This document shows, in pieces, positions 33,982-43,676 of a stretch of DNA of 64,000 bases. Numbering within the stretch: the stretch's first letter is position 1; every line of letters begins with the position of its first letter. A program made the position numbers and the translations under genes. The DNA is taken from contig NZ_PYMC01000002.1 of assembly GCF_003026475.1 (NCBI RefSeq), forward strand, positions 124,001-188,000. Reading direction: 5' to 3'. The notes under the pieces were generated by a model, which saw only the letters and a list, made by a program, of their open reading frames with translations, was not told where the DNA came from and ran no database searches. The DNA comes from Photobacterium lipolyticum (GTDB lineage Bacteria; Pseudomonadota; Gammaproteobacteria; Enterobacterales; Vibrionaceae).

Positions 33982-34884
33982 TTATGCCTTGATGGCGGTG
34001 TAAAAACTAACATCCGCCACACCTGTTTCACAATCATAGCTATGATAAAGCTCAAAGCAGGGCCGCTTATCACATTCCAGACCGGATTCAACCACTTGCC
34101 CCAGCAACTCTTGCCAATACTGACCATACTGACTTTTTTCTGTCACAGTACCACGGATCGATGCGTAACCACCTTCGGGCAATTCCTGCAGTTCAATCTC
34201 GCCACTCACTTCGGTGTCATCCGGAACAGTAATACAAATATCTGTTCTGCACTTCTCTGCCGGGGTAATGTCTGGATTATCGTGATAAATAAAAAGACAT
34301 TCGCCATCACTGAGTCCTTTTGCCCCCGCCCATTGATACAGCTTGGCACTCGCCGGCTCGTAATTTTCCCCATAAGGGCCAGTAACACGCGTATACGCTA
34401 ATAATCGCTTCTTAAATACTTCGGTTTTCATCGTCTCGCTCCATTGTTGATGACAAGGCAAACTATAACCAATAAAGCTTGTTGCTTCGTGTCCTTGTTT
34501 GCTTAACACGTGTCCAATCTTGCTCTTTTGCAAAAGCAATGAAAACTCATTGACGGTTTGGCAATTTTTAAACTCACTCGGTGCCAGACCGTAATAACCA
34601 CGAAATGCTTTCGCCAAGCTTTGTGAGCTGGAAAAACCGTAATCCAGTGCCACACGGGTGATACTGTGATTTTTGTAGAATAGTGTTTGAGCGGCGTTTT
34701 GCAACTTTAGCCGACGAATAAAATCAGCAAGTGTCTCATTCGTTACGGCTTTAAAAATTCGATGAAAATGAAAGGGAGAAAGATGTGCAAGCTCAGCCAC
34801 TTCAAACAAATTAAGTGGCTGGTTATAATTTTTTTCAAGATAACGAATAACGGGAACAAGTCTGAGCTGATAATCGGTTTTCAC
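33982..34884 (-). CDS. AraC-family regulator with GyrI-like effector domain
   Basis: A 300-residue paralogue of the regulator at 13613-14479. The AraC double helix-turn-helix occupies the first 110 residues (VAELAHLSPFHFHRIFKAVT, FSSSQSLAKAFRGYYG). The GyrI-like domain fills residues about 145-300 (LLAYTRVTGPYG, ELQEEGGYASIRGTV type segments). It starts with GTG at 34884, preceded by GGAAA. A short repeat R3 (CGATTGGTATA, inverted) lies at 34897-34907 between it and the barrel gene. Targets are unknown. Confidence 0.88.
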   Translation of the reverse strand: MKTDYQLRLVPVIRYLEKNYNQPLNLFEVAELAHLSPFHFHRIFKAVTNETLADFIRRLKLQNAAQTLFYKNHSITRVALDYGFSSSQSLAKAFRGYYGLAPSEFKNCQTVNEFSLLLQKSKIGHVLSKQGHEATSFIGYSLPCHQQWSETMKTEVFKKRLLAYTRVTGPYGENYEPASAKLYQWAGAKGLSDGECLFIYHDNPDITPAEKCRTDICITVPDDTEVSGEIELQELPEGGYASIRGTVTEKSQYGQYWQELLGQVVESGLECDKRPCFELYHSYDCETGVADVSFYTAIKA

Positions 34885-34917
34885 TGCATTTCCATATATA
34901 CCAATCGTATTCAGTCA

Positions 34918-36198
34918 TTAAAAATACCATGCAATCTGGGCTTGTAAACCAAGATCGGTGGCAAGATAATTGGTTTGGTTGTTAACAGGTAGTCCGGAGC
35001 TGACCTCAACACCGCCAAACTCGGTGCCTTTAGCCCCCACGGGCAAATTAACAGCAACCAGCAACTGTAAATCCTGTTCGATATCATGTTGGCTGATAAC
35101 CTGAAATAGCGCGGAGGTATCAGAGAGGTTGATAAAGGTACTTGGGGTCAGCAACCAGAGCGGTGACAGCTCAATGGTCAGCGAAGAGGCCAGGTAATGC
35201 CTTCCTAACGTGTAGAGCTCACCGCGTTCAATCCGGTTTAACAATGCAGGGTTATTTGCTAGCGCGGCGGTTGAGTAATTGCCATCGGCCTGACCAAAGC
35301 CGTTATAGTAATATTCCGCAATAGCGCTGATGTTCTTATCTTCCCACATCCAGGAATAAGACCAGTTGCTGACAAAGCTCCAGATATTTTTATCTGTCGT
35401 TCGGGTCAGTGTTGCATCGCTGCGCCAGACAGCGCTACCTATGTTGGAAACAAAGCCCAGCCCGGCCACATCATCTTCAAAGTGCTCAGCCAGCAGGAAA
35501 TCCCATTCGGATTCATCACCAAAGCTATGATATTTAACAGCTAAAGAATCAACATTCGATGACACATTGCCCTGCACATCCCTTCTGCCAACCCAGACAA
35601 ATTGCACATCATCACCAATCTCTGTCAGGTATTGGCCATACAAGAGATCGTCCCCTGATTTATATTCTTTATCTATCGAGGCGGGGGAAAACGGATTGAA
35701 AAAATCCATCGGGGCATAGATAAGTCCGTTGCCCCAGCTGATGGCTTGTCGGCCTGCTTTGAGTACCAGGTTATCAAAATGGACACTCAGGCTAAGCCGG
35801 TCTAGTCGCTGAACGAGAGCATGGCGATCGTGTGTTGTAATGACATGGGTGAGATCGAATAAACGATAGTCATCGTTGATTTCTCTGGCAGGTAACAACG
35901 GGTTTGCGGGTAAACGTTGGGCGAACTCATAGCTATCACCTGCCAGCGTAATGAACTGATAATCCACATTCAGTTTCCAGGCTCCCATCCTGCTATCTAA
36001 GCCAAGACGAGTATCATTATTTATATCCAGTGTCTCGTTATAACCCAATTGGTTTATCAAACTGTCACTAGGGTAAGTCTGATAATTCAGCTGTCCTTTG
36101 ATATGTCCACGCCAGTCAACATTCAGATCCTGAGCAGAAGCAACTGAATACGGCAGTACCGCCAAAATGACAGCGTAACCCCACGTTCCCAGTTTCAT
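34918..36198 (-). CDS. Outer-membrane beta-barrel protein of the LolA/ABC operon
   Basis: A 426-residue protein with a signal peptide ([20 protein letters not shown], cleavage near residue 22, ASA) and a strand-rich body ending QIAWYF, typical of outer-membrane barrels. Segments such as VLKAGRQAISWGNGLIYAPM and DFFNPFSPASIDKEYKSGDD resemble large porin-like proteins of the DUF1302 or alginate-export type, but I cannot assign a family. It is the last gene of a five-gene unit with an ATPase, two permeases and a LolA-like protein. The 4-base overlap with the ATPase gene indicates translational coupling, so it probably is the outer-membrane component of that system. Confidence 0.8.
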   Translation of the reverse strand: MKLGTWGYAVILAVLPYSVASAQDLNVDWRGHIKGQLNYQTYPSDSLINQLGYNETLDINNDTRLGLDSRMGAWKLNVDYQFITLAGDSYEFAQRLPANPLLPAREINDDYRLFDLTHVITTHDRHALVQRLDRLSLSVHFDNLVLKAGRQAISWGNGLIYAPMDFFNPFSPASIDKEYKSGDDLLYGQYLTEIGDDVQFVWVGRRDVQGNVSSNVDSLAVKYHSFGDESEWDFLLAEHFEDDVAGLGFVSNIGSAVWRSDATLTRTTDKNIWSFVSNWSYSWMWEDKNISAIAEYYYNGFGQADGNYSTAALANNPALLNRIERGELYTLGRHYLASSLTIELSPLWLLTPSTFINLSDTSALFQVISQHDIEQDLQLLVAVNLPVGAKGTEFGGVEVSSGLPVNNQTNYLATDLGLQAQIAWYF

Positions 36199-36914
36199 GA
36201 TTGCGCGGCCATTGGTCCCTCGGGAGCAATACTGGTCGGATAATCGGCGATGATCTTGCCGTCTTCCATTTTTATCTGCCTGCGAGCATAGTTCATAATG
36301 CGCGGATCATGCGTGGCTAACACCAGGGTGATCTGATGTTTGCGGTTCAGTGTTTCTAGCAACCCCATCAAGTTTTCTGCAGTATGAGAATCCAGATTCG
36401 CCGTCGGCTCATCGGCCAGAATTAGCGCCGGATTACTAACAATGGCACGAGCGACCGCCACTCGCTGCTGCTGTCCGCCAGACAGTTCCGCCGGGCGACG
36501 ATTCTCCATCCCTTCAAGCCCGACTTCTTTGAGCATAGCGTTGGCCTTTTGTTGTCGCTCTTTCGCCGCGATGCCCTGCACTTGCATAACAAACTCAACA
36601 TTCTCCCGTGCCGATAATACCGGGATCAAATTGTAAGACTGAAAAACAAAACCAATCCGCTGTAATCGCATATCCGCTAAGGCATCTTTATCCAAGCTAG
36701 TCAGTTTTTCATTACCGATGGATATCTCCCCCTGATCGGGCGACAGCAAGCCACCTAAGGTATTGAGTAACGTTGTTTTGCCAGAGCCGGACGGGCCGGA
36801 GAGGCAGACAAACTCACCTCTATCTATGGTCAGGCTAACGTTATCCAGACCTTTTATTTTCGCATTCCCCTGAATAAAGGTTTTACTGACATTGCTACAG
36901 GTAATTTCACTCAT
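36195..36914 (-). CDS. LolD-like ABC transporter ATPase
   Basis: A 239-residue ABC ATPase. Walker [14 protein letters not shown] near residue 38, Q-loop region [12 protein letters not shown], signature [14 protein letters not shown] near residue 145, Walker [13 protein letters not shown] and switch histidine ATHDPRI. It belongs to the MacB/LolD/FtsE group that powers transporters acting from the periplasmic face. The permease genes lie just upstream (13 bases) and the barrel gene overlaps its 3' end. Confidence 0.92.
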   Translation of the reverse strand: MSEITCSNVSKTFIQGNAKIKGLDNVSLTIDRGEFVCLSGPSGSGKTTLLNTLGGLLSPDQGEISIGNEKLTSLDKDALADMRLQRIGFVFQSYNLIPVLSARENVEFVMQVQGIAAKERQQKANAMLKEVGLEGMENRRPAELSGGQQQRVAVARAIVSNPALILADEPTANLDSHTAENLMGLLETLNRKHQITLVLATHDPRIMNYARRQIKMEDGKIIADYPTSIAPEGPMAAQS

Positions 36915-36927
36915 TCGTTATTCCTGA

Positions 36928-38163
36928 TTAATGCTTATTCAAAGCGACAATAGGATCATAGCGAGACGCCCGCCAGGCCGGATATAAGCAGGTTAGTAAT
37001 CCCAGAATAATCACCACAACATTTGCCAGTACCAAATCAGATAACTTCAACACCGGATACAGTACCGTGCCAGCGCCAAACATCGCCATCCCTTCCGCTA
37101 CCGCGGATACATCAATGCCATCTTTAATCAAAAATATACTTACCAGCGCGATGGCATTTCCTACCGCCAAGCCCAGCAACAACAATAGCAAGGACTCCAG
37201 TAAGATAATCAGCAACACACTTGAACCCCGCATACCCAAGGCCCGCATCAGTCCAATTTCCCGCACGCGTTCAAATACCGCCATGATCAGGGTGTTGATT
37301 AGGCCAAACGAAAGCGCCAGAAAAATAACAATAATCCACACCAGAATGAAACCATCCATCACATCCACCATGGTCGCCAGGTACTTGTCTCGCTCTTTCC
37401 ATGTCTGAACTTGCAAATTCGCGGCTGCTGATGCACTAATAGCCTCTTTAAGACGGGTATTATCCCGATAATCAGTTCCTGTGATGGCGATTTCAGAGAT
37501 CTGCTGTTCAATCGCCAACATCAGCTGTACCAGCCGTCTGTCGGCATAAACATAGAGCTCTTCATAACCGGGAATGTCGGATCGGTATACGCCTGAAATA
37601 ACAAAACCTCTGTCGACAATGTTGTTATCCGGATCCTGAGTCATGATAACAATGCGTTTGCCCAGTCTGGTTTCGAGTTTTTCAACCAGCTTGGCCCCGA
37701 TAACGACACCGCGACTATTTCCTTCATGAAGAAACTCACCTGCGACCATATCCTGCTGATCGAAGCTAATCTGCAATTCAGATTTAGCATCCACGCCCAG
37801 CAAGGTGATACCACGAGTATCTCGTTCGCTGGAAATGACGGCAGGAACCTTTACCCGCATCGCCCAGCCAGTCACTTCGGGAGCTTGCAGTGCCTCGAGA
37901 AAACGGGCATCGGGCTCGGCAAAACTATTAACGACACTGGGATCATCCAGATAATCAGGGTGGTGAACCTGCACATGTCCGGGCAGATTGCGGATACCAT
38001 CTTGAACCATGCCATCAACCATCCCCCGGGACAGTGCGGTCATAAAAATCATGGCCCACACCCCCAAACAGATGGCAAACAACATGATCAGGGTTCGGCG
38101 GTAGTTACGCCAGAGATTGCGCCAGGCCAGAGTAAACGCAACGTGTGCAGAGAACATCATCAT
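36928..38163 (-). CDS. LolE/MacB-like ABC permease (second)
   Basis: A 411-residue permease with an N-terminal helix (RRTLIMLFAICLGVWAMIF), a large periplasmic domain of about 230 residues and three C-terminal helices, ending DPIVALNKH, the FtsX/MacB/LolCE layout. The segment GLINTLIMAVFERVREIGLM and RALGMRG match the family. The start overlaps the end of the first permease gene by 4 bases. Two different permeases suggest a heterodimer like LolC/LolE. Confidence 0.88.
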   Translation of the reverse strand: MMMFSAHVAFTLAWRNLWRNYRRTLIMLFAICLGVWAMIFMTALSRGMVDGMVQDGIRNLPGHVQVHHPDYLDDPSVVNSFAEPDARFLEALQAPEVTGWAMRVKVPAVISSERDTRGITLLGVDAKSELQISFDQQDMVAGEFLHEGNSRGVVIGAKLVEKLETRLGKRIVIMTQDPDNNIVDRGFVISGVYRSDIPGYEELYVYADRRLVQLMLAIEQQISEIAITGTDYRDNTRLKEAISASAAANLQVQTWKERDKYLATMVDVMDGFILVWIIVIFLALSFGLINTLIMAVFERVREIGLMRALGMRGSSVLLIILLESLLLLLLGLAVGNAIALVSIFLIKDGIDVSAVAEGMAMFGAGTVLYPVLKLSDLVLANVVVIILGLLTCLYPAWRASRYDPIVALNKH

Positions 38164-39392
38164 ACCGATCTCATCGCCTCAATCGGATCCATGCGACGGA
38201 TCCTGAATGCCGGATAAATCGCAGCCAGTATTGATCCCACCATCACCAGAGCCGGACCGGCAAGGACCGAAATGAAACTTAAGTTGGGATACATGCGATC
38301 AGGCAAGTTAAATTTTGCCGACATCTCCTCCATGCCCGGATAGGAAAGTCCCGTATGTTGAAAATAGAATGTCAGTACCATGCCAAGGACAATGCCAATG
38401 ATCAGTCCCAACATCGCCATCAGGGATGTTTCAATAAGAATAAGACGAGTCAACTTGCCAGGGCGCAACCCCAACGCCATTACCGTACCGAATTCCCTGG
38501 TGCGCTCAAGTACCGACATTAACTGCGTGTTCATCACTGAAAAAGCGACCAGCAGAATTAACACACCATACATAAAGACCGCTCCGGAAATATCGGCCAG
38601 TATTGCCTGGCGGATCCCCGGTTGTATTTCATCCCATTCACGCACTCGCAATTGCGTCTTGTCAGCCAATCGGTTTTGGATCTGCTCTTTCCAGTGGCTA
38701 AGTGCCAGCGCGTCAGGTGTGTTAATAACAATATAGTTAGCGCGATCCGCACTGCTGTACAACGACTGAAAATAGCCCAGCGGCATTTGCACCACGCTGC
38801 GATCTAATTCCTCCATTGCGGTATGGAAGATACCGACAACGGTTACGATCCCTGCCGCAAATGATCCATCGCGCCCGGAACCCAGTATGGTAATTTCATC
38901 CCCCACGCCAACTTTGAGGTTACGTGCTAACGTACTGCCTAAAATCAACTCTTTGCTGTCATTGCCGGAAAGGTAACGGCCCTTTTTGATCAAGCCCGAA
39001 AGGGTGGAAGTATGGGTATCGTACTCAGGCTCGACACCGATCACCTGAACACCGAAAGAACGCTCGTCACTGGAAACTAAAGAGAAAGTAGCCGCTCGAC
39101 TGGCAACGGCATCAGTACCTAACTGAGTTCGCAATTCTTTGGCTAATTGCTGCGGGTTTTCAATATCGTATCTCAACTTTGGGGTATCGAGATATTGGCG
39201 ATGCTGGATCTGCAAATGGCCACTGAACAGACTTAATGAGTTATCTATCATCATCTGATAGGTCCCGACTTGCAGAGACAGCATAAACACCAGCAGAATA
39301 TTGGAAAACACCATCGCCGAAACCGTTATCCAGGTCCGTCTTTTGTGCCGCCATAGATTCCGCCAGGCAAGGCGTAGTTCGATACTCATCAT
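38160..39392 (-). CDS. LolC/MacB-like ABC permease (first)
   Basis: A 410-residue permease of the same family as its neighbour: N-terminal helix near residue 20 (WITVSAMVFSNILLVFMLSL), a periplasmic domain and three C-terminal helices (AVFMYGVLILLVAFSVMN, SLMAMLGLIIGIVLGMV), ending with DPIEAMRSV. It overlaps the LolA-like gene by 4 bases at its start (ATGA junction) and the second permease at its end. Confidence 0.88.
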   Translation of the reverse strand: MMSIELRLAWRNLWRHKRRTWITVSAMVFSNILLVFMLSLQVGTYQMMIDNSLSLFSGHLQIQHRQYLDTPKLRYDIENPQQLAKELRTQLGTDAVASRAATFSLVSSDERSFGVQVIGVEPEYDTHTSTLSGLIKKGRYLSGNDSKELILGSTLARNLKVGVGDEITILGSGRDGSFAAGIVTVVGIFHTAMEELDRSVVQMPLGYFQSLYSSADRANYIVINTPDALALSHWKEQIQNRLADKTQLRVREWDEIQPGIRQAILADISGAVFMYGVLILLVAFSVMNTQLMSVLERTREFGTVMALGLRPGKLTRLILIETSLMAMLGLIIGIVLGMVLTFYFQHTGLSYPGMEEMSAKFNLPDRMYPNLSFISVLAGPALVMVGSILAAIYPAFRIRRMDPIEAMRSV

Positions 39393-40168
39393 CTTGGATT
39401 ACGCAGGTTAGAGAGGGTAAAGACATGAGCATTTAACGCGACATCAAACTCTGCATTTTTTGTCGCCATTTCGGTCCATTCATCAGGTTTTTCATGATTA
39501 TTCATCCGTAATCGCGTTGCCAGCATTCTGCCGCCGAGTTCAGCCACCTCCATCGCTTTCATGGTCTTAACCAGCTTTCCGTCCTGATCCCAGAACTGCT
39601 CCTCAAGCAACACAAAGTCGTCACGCACATAGAGGATCTCTTTGCCCCAGACGACGGCGGCATCTTCATTGGGAATGGCGATGATCACGTAGACGGTATG
39701 ACCATCCTGCTTAAACACTTGCTTTAACTGGTGCTCATATTGCTCAAGGATCTCGGTCGATTTACTGATGTCCTTATTGGAGAAGTCACTGCCCATCCAG
39801 CTTTGGTTCATCATTGATGAGGGGATTTTGATGACCCGGTTAATCTTGGGCGAGAAGGTCCACATGTTATTGTCTTTGAGCAACGTCGCATTGCCGGCAT
39901 CTTTTTTAGGTTCAATTACCCGAACCAGAGAGTGTTTATCGCCCTGAGTCCACGCCTGCATCGTCATAATACGTTGCCAGTCGGGCCGGTGGATGGTCAT
40001 ACTCATTTGCGAGTACGAGCTAACACCCCGCCAGTGGTTCATCGCCTGTCGAATGATCTCTTTCGCTGTTATGTTTGTAGATATTGCCTCTTTGCTAATG
40101 GCCTCACTGGCAAAGGTGTGCAGAGGACATAAGGTAAAAACAATAAACAGTAAACTCATCCTCAACAT
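39389..40168 (-). CDS. LolA-like periplasmic carrier (outer membrane lipoprotein-sorting family)
   Basis: A 259-residue protein with a signal peptide (SLLFIVFTLCPLHTFAS, cleavage near residue 21). The mature part has FSPKINRVIKIPSSMMNQSW, a segment typical of the LolA-like lipoprotein-sorting family (SDFSNKDISKS follows), and a half-open barrel pattern. Such proteins ferry lipids or lipoproteins across the periplasm. It is the first gene of the operon; AAGGTG precedes the ATG. Together with the two permeases, ATPase and barrel it forms what looks like a complete trans-envelope route. Confidence 0.85.
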   Translation of the reverse strand: MLRMSLLFIVFTLCPLHTFASEAISKEAISTNITAKEIIRQAMNHWRGVSSYSQMSMTIHRPDWQRIMTMQAWTQGDKHSLVRVIEPKKDAGNATLLKDNNMWTFSPKINRVIKIPSSMMNQSWMGSDFSNKDISKSTEILEQYEHQLKQVFKQDGHTVYVIIAIPNEDAAVVWGKEILYVRDDFVLLEEQFWDQDGKLVKTMKAMEVAELGGRMLATRLRMNNHEKPDEWTEMATKNAEFDVALNAHVFTLSNLRNPR

Positions 40169-40555
40169 CGCTTCACCTTAAACCAGGAGGCCATCACTGA
40201 TACTAAAAGGAATACTCTTGTTATTTATAGAAAAGACTGACGAAATTCATAGTCTTGAATTTCATTCCTGTGAGCTGACAATACTTAATAAGAAATCAGA
40301 ACGTTGGGCATTTAACTAAAAACAACAGGGCCCGGCAGGCCCACACCATAATTTTTCGTACGATTCAGAATCATCATCCAGCATTTTCTCATCTGATACC
40401 TGTGTTATTCATTCTAGCTAAAGCGTCGATTCATCATGAAAAAGAATAAACACCAATCGGAATTAGACTCGAAACTGTGACAGATGTACCTGAATATCCA
40501 GACTATTGCCCCGATTGGTATAAGCTATAAATAAATCATTGTTGGAAATTTCAAA
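40169..40555. other. Divergent promoter region between the LolA-like operon and the VIT gene
   Basis: These 387 bases hold no supported gene. Short repeat R3 (core CGATTGGTATA) is at 40512-40522, with TCCAGACTATTGCCC in front of it, similar to the copy at about 53135-53160. A small GGGCCCGGCAGGCCC motif lies near 40328. Confidence 0.5.
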
Positions 40556-41311
40556 ATGAAGAAAACCGCTAATGAAGATCTTGTACGAGAACATCACCCG
40601 GAAGCTATAGAACAACGTCTGAAACAGGCTCCCAAATCGCAGAATATCTCTGATGCGGTGCTTGGGGGGATTGACGGGTGTGTCACCACCTTTGCCGTTG
40701 TATCTGGGGCCGTTGGCGCGGGATTTTCTTCATCGGTGGCTATAGTGCTGGGGTTTGCCAATCTCTTTGCAGACGGCTTTAGCATGGCTATAAGCAATTA
40801 CGAATCTATCAAGGCACAACAGGAATTTACCGAAGATATTAGAAGATCCGAAGAAAACCATATCGATGAAATCCCCGAGGGAGAAAAAGAAGAAATACGC
40901 CAAATATTTCAGAGAAAAGGCTTTAACGGAAAAATCCTTGAAGAGATTGTGGAGACCATAAGCCAGGATCGTCATCTGTGGGTAGAAACCATGCTCACAG
41001 AAGAACATGGCATACAGAAAACCACACCAAACCCATGGAAATCGGCCATCACAACCTTTGCTGCGTTCCTTATCGTCGGGGCGATGCCATTAATACCATT
41101 CCTTATTCCGGTATTAGACATGCAACAACAATTTGTGCTCAGCACCTGTTTTGCCGCCATCATGTTTTTTTCTATCGGCATGCTGAAAAGCCTCGTCTTT
41201 GCTAAGCCGGTGCTTATTTCCGGATTACGTACGCTACTGACAGGCGGAACAGCAGCAGGCATTGCATTCCTTACGGGCTACCTGCTGCGGGAGATATTTG
41301 GCATTGGGTGA
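40556..41311 (+). CDS. VIT1/CCC1-family iron/manganese transporter
   Basis: A 251-residue inner-membrane protein of the vacuolar iron transporter family. The signature SDAVLGGIDGCVTTFAVVSG near residue 32 and LFADGFSMAISNYESIKAQQ near residue 68 are present, followed by a cytoplasmic helical metal-binding region rich in Glu (about residues 95-150) and three C-terminal helices. It probably exports or stores Fe2+ or Mn2+. GGAAA lies eight bases before the ATG. Confidence 0.88.
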   Translation: MKKTANEDLVREHHPEAIEQRLKQAPKSQNISDAVLGGIDGCVTTFAVVSGAVGAGFSSSVAIVLGFANLFADGFSMAISNYESIKAQQEFTEDIRRSEENHIDEIPEGEKEEIRQIFQRKGFNGKILEEIVETISQDRHLWVETMLTEEHGIQKTTPNPWKSAITTFAAFLIVGAMPLIPFLIPVLDMQQQFVLSTCFAAIMFFSIGMLKSLVFAKPVLISGLRTLLTGGTAAGIAFLTGYLLREIFGIG

Positions 41312-41435
41312 ATGTAAGCTTGGGCTATTCTGTCCCAGATATTGGCCTGCAATATCGACAGTCAGCCTGAACTCGATAGTAAAGTAAGAAAATGAAGGTG
41401 GGCTTAAAACCGCTAAACGACTACCAAACCAGATC

Positions 41436-41464
41436 AAAAAAGCCGACTCAAGGCCGGCTTTTTT
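41436..41464. terminator. Bidirectional terminator between the VIT and RhlE genes
   Basis: AAAAAAGCCG (41436-41445) pairs with CGGCTTTTTT (41455-41464). T-runs on both strands make it work for both convergent genes. The VIT stop is 125 bases upstream, the RhlE stop 15 bases downstream. Confidence 0.9.
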
Positions 41465-41479
41465 AAATAATTCAGGTTA

Positions 41480-42838
41480 TTACCCGTTAGTCTGGGGACG
41501 AGAACGTCTCTGCGCAGGCTTCGCGCCATCGCCAGATTGACCCGCAGGCTTATTCTGACTGCCCGTATGGCGTCTATTTTTACCCTGGGGCTTATGGCCT
41601 TTTGCGTTTTCGCCAGAACGCTGACCATCGCGATGATCAACTTTTGGCTTCTTCGGTTTATTCGGCTTAATCGGACGCGTATCTAAACGTGACTCAGGCA
41701 ACTTGTTCACTGGTTGAAATCCATCAACGAGTTCACGAGGCAATACTTGCTTGATCAAACGTTCAATTGCAGCCAGATCTTTAAACTCATCGGCACAGAC
41801 AAGAGAAACGGCCTGACCTTCGCAACCAGCACGGCCTGTACGACCAATACGGTGAACATAATCTTCTGCTACATGCGGCAATTCGAAGTTAACCACTTGT
41901 GGTAATTGATCGATATCTAGACCACGTGCCGCAATGTCAGTCGCAACCAATACCTGAATGTCGCCACTCTTGAAGTTAGCCAGTGCTTTAGTACGTGCAC
42001 CCTGGCTCTTATTACCATGGATTGCAGCAGATTTAATACCGCGGCTTTCAAGATGAGTGGCCAGACGGTTAGCACCGTGCTTGGTTTTGGTAAATACCAG
42101 GACCTGGCCCCAGTTATTTTCTTTTAATAACTTGGTTAATAGGTTTGGTTTTTTGTTCTTATCTACCGGGCAAATCCACTGTTTTACTGTGGGTGCCGTT
42201 GCATTACGCGGGCTAACAGAAATTTCAACCGGGTTATTAACCAGGCCTTTCGCCAGCTGACGAATTTCATCAGAGAATGTCGCAGAGAAAAGTAGGTTCT
42301 GACGCTGCTTAGGCAATACCGCTAAGATTTTACGGATATCGCGGATAAAGCCCATATCTAACATGCGGTCTGCTTCATCCAGAACCAGTACTTCTAACTG
42401 GCTAAATTTCACTACATTCTGGTTATACAGATCAAGCAAGCGACCTGGTGTCGCCACCAGAACATCAGCCCCTTTACGCAATCTCATCATTTGTGGGTTA
42501 ATTTTAACGCCACCAAATACAACTGCAGAGCTTAAAGGCAGGTTCTTCCCGTATAAAGCAACACTTTCAGCAACCTGAGCTGCAAGTTCACGCGTTGGAG
42601 TAAGAATTAACGCACGCACCTGATTAGGTTTAACACGTTGGCCTTTTGATAAACGCTCTAAAACAGGAAGTGTGAAACCTGCTGTCTTACCAGTGCCGGT
42701 TTGGGCCGCTGCCATTACATCCTTACCTTCGATCACAGCAGGAATCGCCTGAGCCTGGATCGGCGAAGGTGTGTCGTAGCCTTGTTTAGCTACAGCTTCA
42801 AGGATTGGGGCAGATAGGCCCAGGGAGGCAAAGCTCAT
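41480..42838 (-). CDS. rhlE: DEAD-box RNA helicase RhlE
   Basis: A 452-residue helicase with Q motif [43 protein letters not shown] and [10 protein letters not shown], followed by a basic, low-complexity tail of about 70 residues ([16 protein letters not shown], then [12 protein letters not shown]) as in RhlE proteins that bind RNA. The in-frame ATG at 42856 adds six residues without a ribosome site; the ATG at 42838 is preceded by AAGAG and gives the usual MSFASLGLS. It is the second RhlE-type gene here (the other is at 4131). Confidence 0.92.
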   Translation of the reverse strand: MSFASLGLSAPILEAVAKQGYDTPSPIQAQAIPAVIEGKDVMAAAQTGTGKTAGFTLPVLERLSKGQRVKPNQVRALILTPTRELAAQVAESVALYGKNLPLSSAVVFGGVKINPQMMRLRKGADVLVATPGRLLDLYNQNVVKFSQLEVLVLDEADRMLDMGFIRDIRKILAVLPKQRQNLLFSATFSDEIRQLAKGLVNNPVEISVSPRNATAPTVKQWICPVDKNKKPNLLTKLLKENNWGQVLVFTKTKHGANRLATHLESRGIKSAAIHGNKSQGARTKALANFKSGDIQVLVATDIAARGLDIDQLPQVVNFELPHVAEDYVHRIGRTGRAGCEGQAVSLVCADEFKDLAAIERLIKQVLPRELVDGFQPVNKLPESRLDTRPIKPNKPKKPKVDHRDGQRSGENAKGHKPQGKNRRHTGSQNKPAGQSGDGAKPAQRRSRPQTNG

Positions 42839-42972
42839 AAGATCATCTCTTGTCATTATTTTTCACAGTTTAGACCACCTCGACGGCGGGAGGGCGTGTA
42901 GCCTACAGGATATCGCTGCTAAGTACCATCAATACTCAGTTTCATCCCTTATTAAAGCTACTGAAAAACCAT

Positions 42973-42998
42973 AAAAAAAGGCGTTATCTAACGCCTTT
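42973..42998 (-). terminator. Terminator of the DUF2986 gene
   Basis: AAAGGCGTTA (42977-42986) pairs perfectly with TAACGCCTTT (42989-42998), and on the minus strand is followed by a T-run (complement of 42973-42979). It lies 50 bases after the gene. Confidence 0.85.
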
Positions 42999-43047
42999 CC
43001 ATGGTGTTTACTATCAATATACGCTCTTAATTCAGAGGACATGATTA

Positions 43048-43266
43048 TCACTCTTTAGAGTCAGACTCTTCGGCAGCCACATCCGCAGTCGCTTGCTCTT
43101 CTTTCGCTGCAGCACCTTGTTCTGCTGCTTGTTGCGCTGCTTCTAATTCCATTTTTGCACGTTCAGCTTTAGAAATGTAACGCGGTTTATTACTAGTCTG
43201 TAATTTCGCATTAGATTTTTTCAATCTCTTTTTAAGGATCTCGTTTACTTTTTTCTTTCTATTCAT
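43048..43266 (-). CDS. DUF2986 small basic protein
   Basis: A 72-residue protein whose N-terminus MNRKKKVNEILKKRLKKSNA and KPRYISKAERAKMELEA match DUF2986, found mainly in marine gammaproteobacteria. The C-terminal half is Ala/Glu-rich and low in complexity. The basic start might bind nucleic acid; the function is unknown. It ends at a good terminator and starts alone. Confidence 0.85.
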   Translation of the reverse strand: MNRKKKVNEILKKRLKKSNAKLQTSNKPRYISKAERAKMELEAAQQAAEQGAAAKEEQATADVAAEESDSKE

Positions 43267-43676
43267 CGTGTTCTGTCAGTCACATTCTAAAGGTTCATAA
43301 TTGAACCGGAATTTTGATGTGCTGATTGTAAAGCCTCTCGGGCCAATAACAAGCACGATTTAGCATTGCAACAATTTCTTTAACCTGGAAACAAAGTAAA
43401 TAGGAATATTAAAGAAGGAAAATGCCGATGAGATTAATCGGTGATCTTTCCCTTCAGACCAGATGACGTCACCTTCTACACCCAAGCAACCTATTGATAC
43501 GGCAAATGGGTCCAGCCAATCAACCTTACCAGAGCTATATTGACATGCGGGACATCTCACAATTTCTTAAATAGGCCAACTTTATTACATTAAAAAGGAG
43601 ATCAGCGCTGGATATGTGCCTGTTAATAAAGCCTAATATGCCCGCAGAAATAACCTATTAAAAAAGAGAGTCTTCG
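43267..43676. other. 410-base intergenic region upstream of the 5'-nucleotidase gene
   Basis: A degenerate piece of repeat R1 (CACCCAAGCAACCTATTGAT) is at about 43480. An opposite-strand open frame at 43360-43560 crosses it, starts with GTG and has no ribosome site; I do not call it. The promoter of the nucleotidase gene is expected within the last 100 bases. Confidence 0.45.

Noticed and set aside
43360-43560. 66-codon minus-strand open frame
   Set aside because: GTG start without Shine-Dalgarno, and it crosses a degenerate R1 copy.
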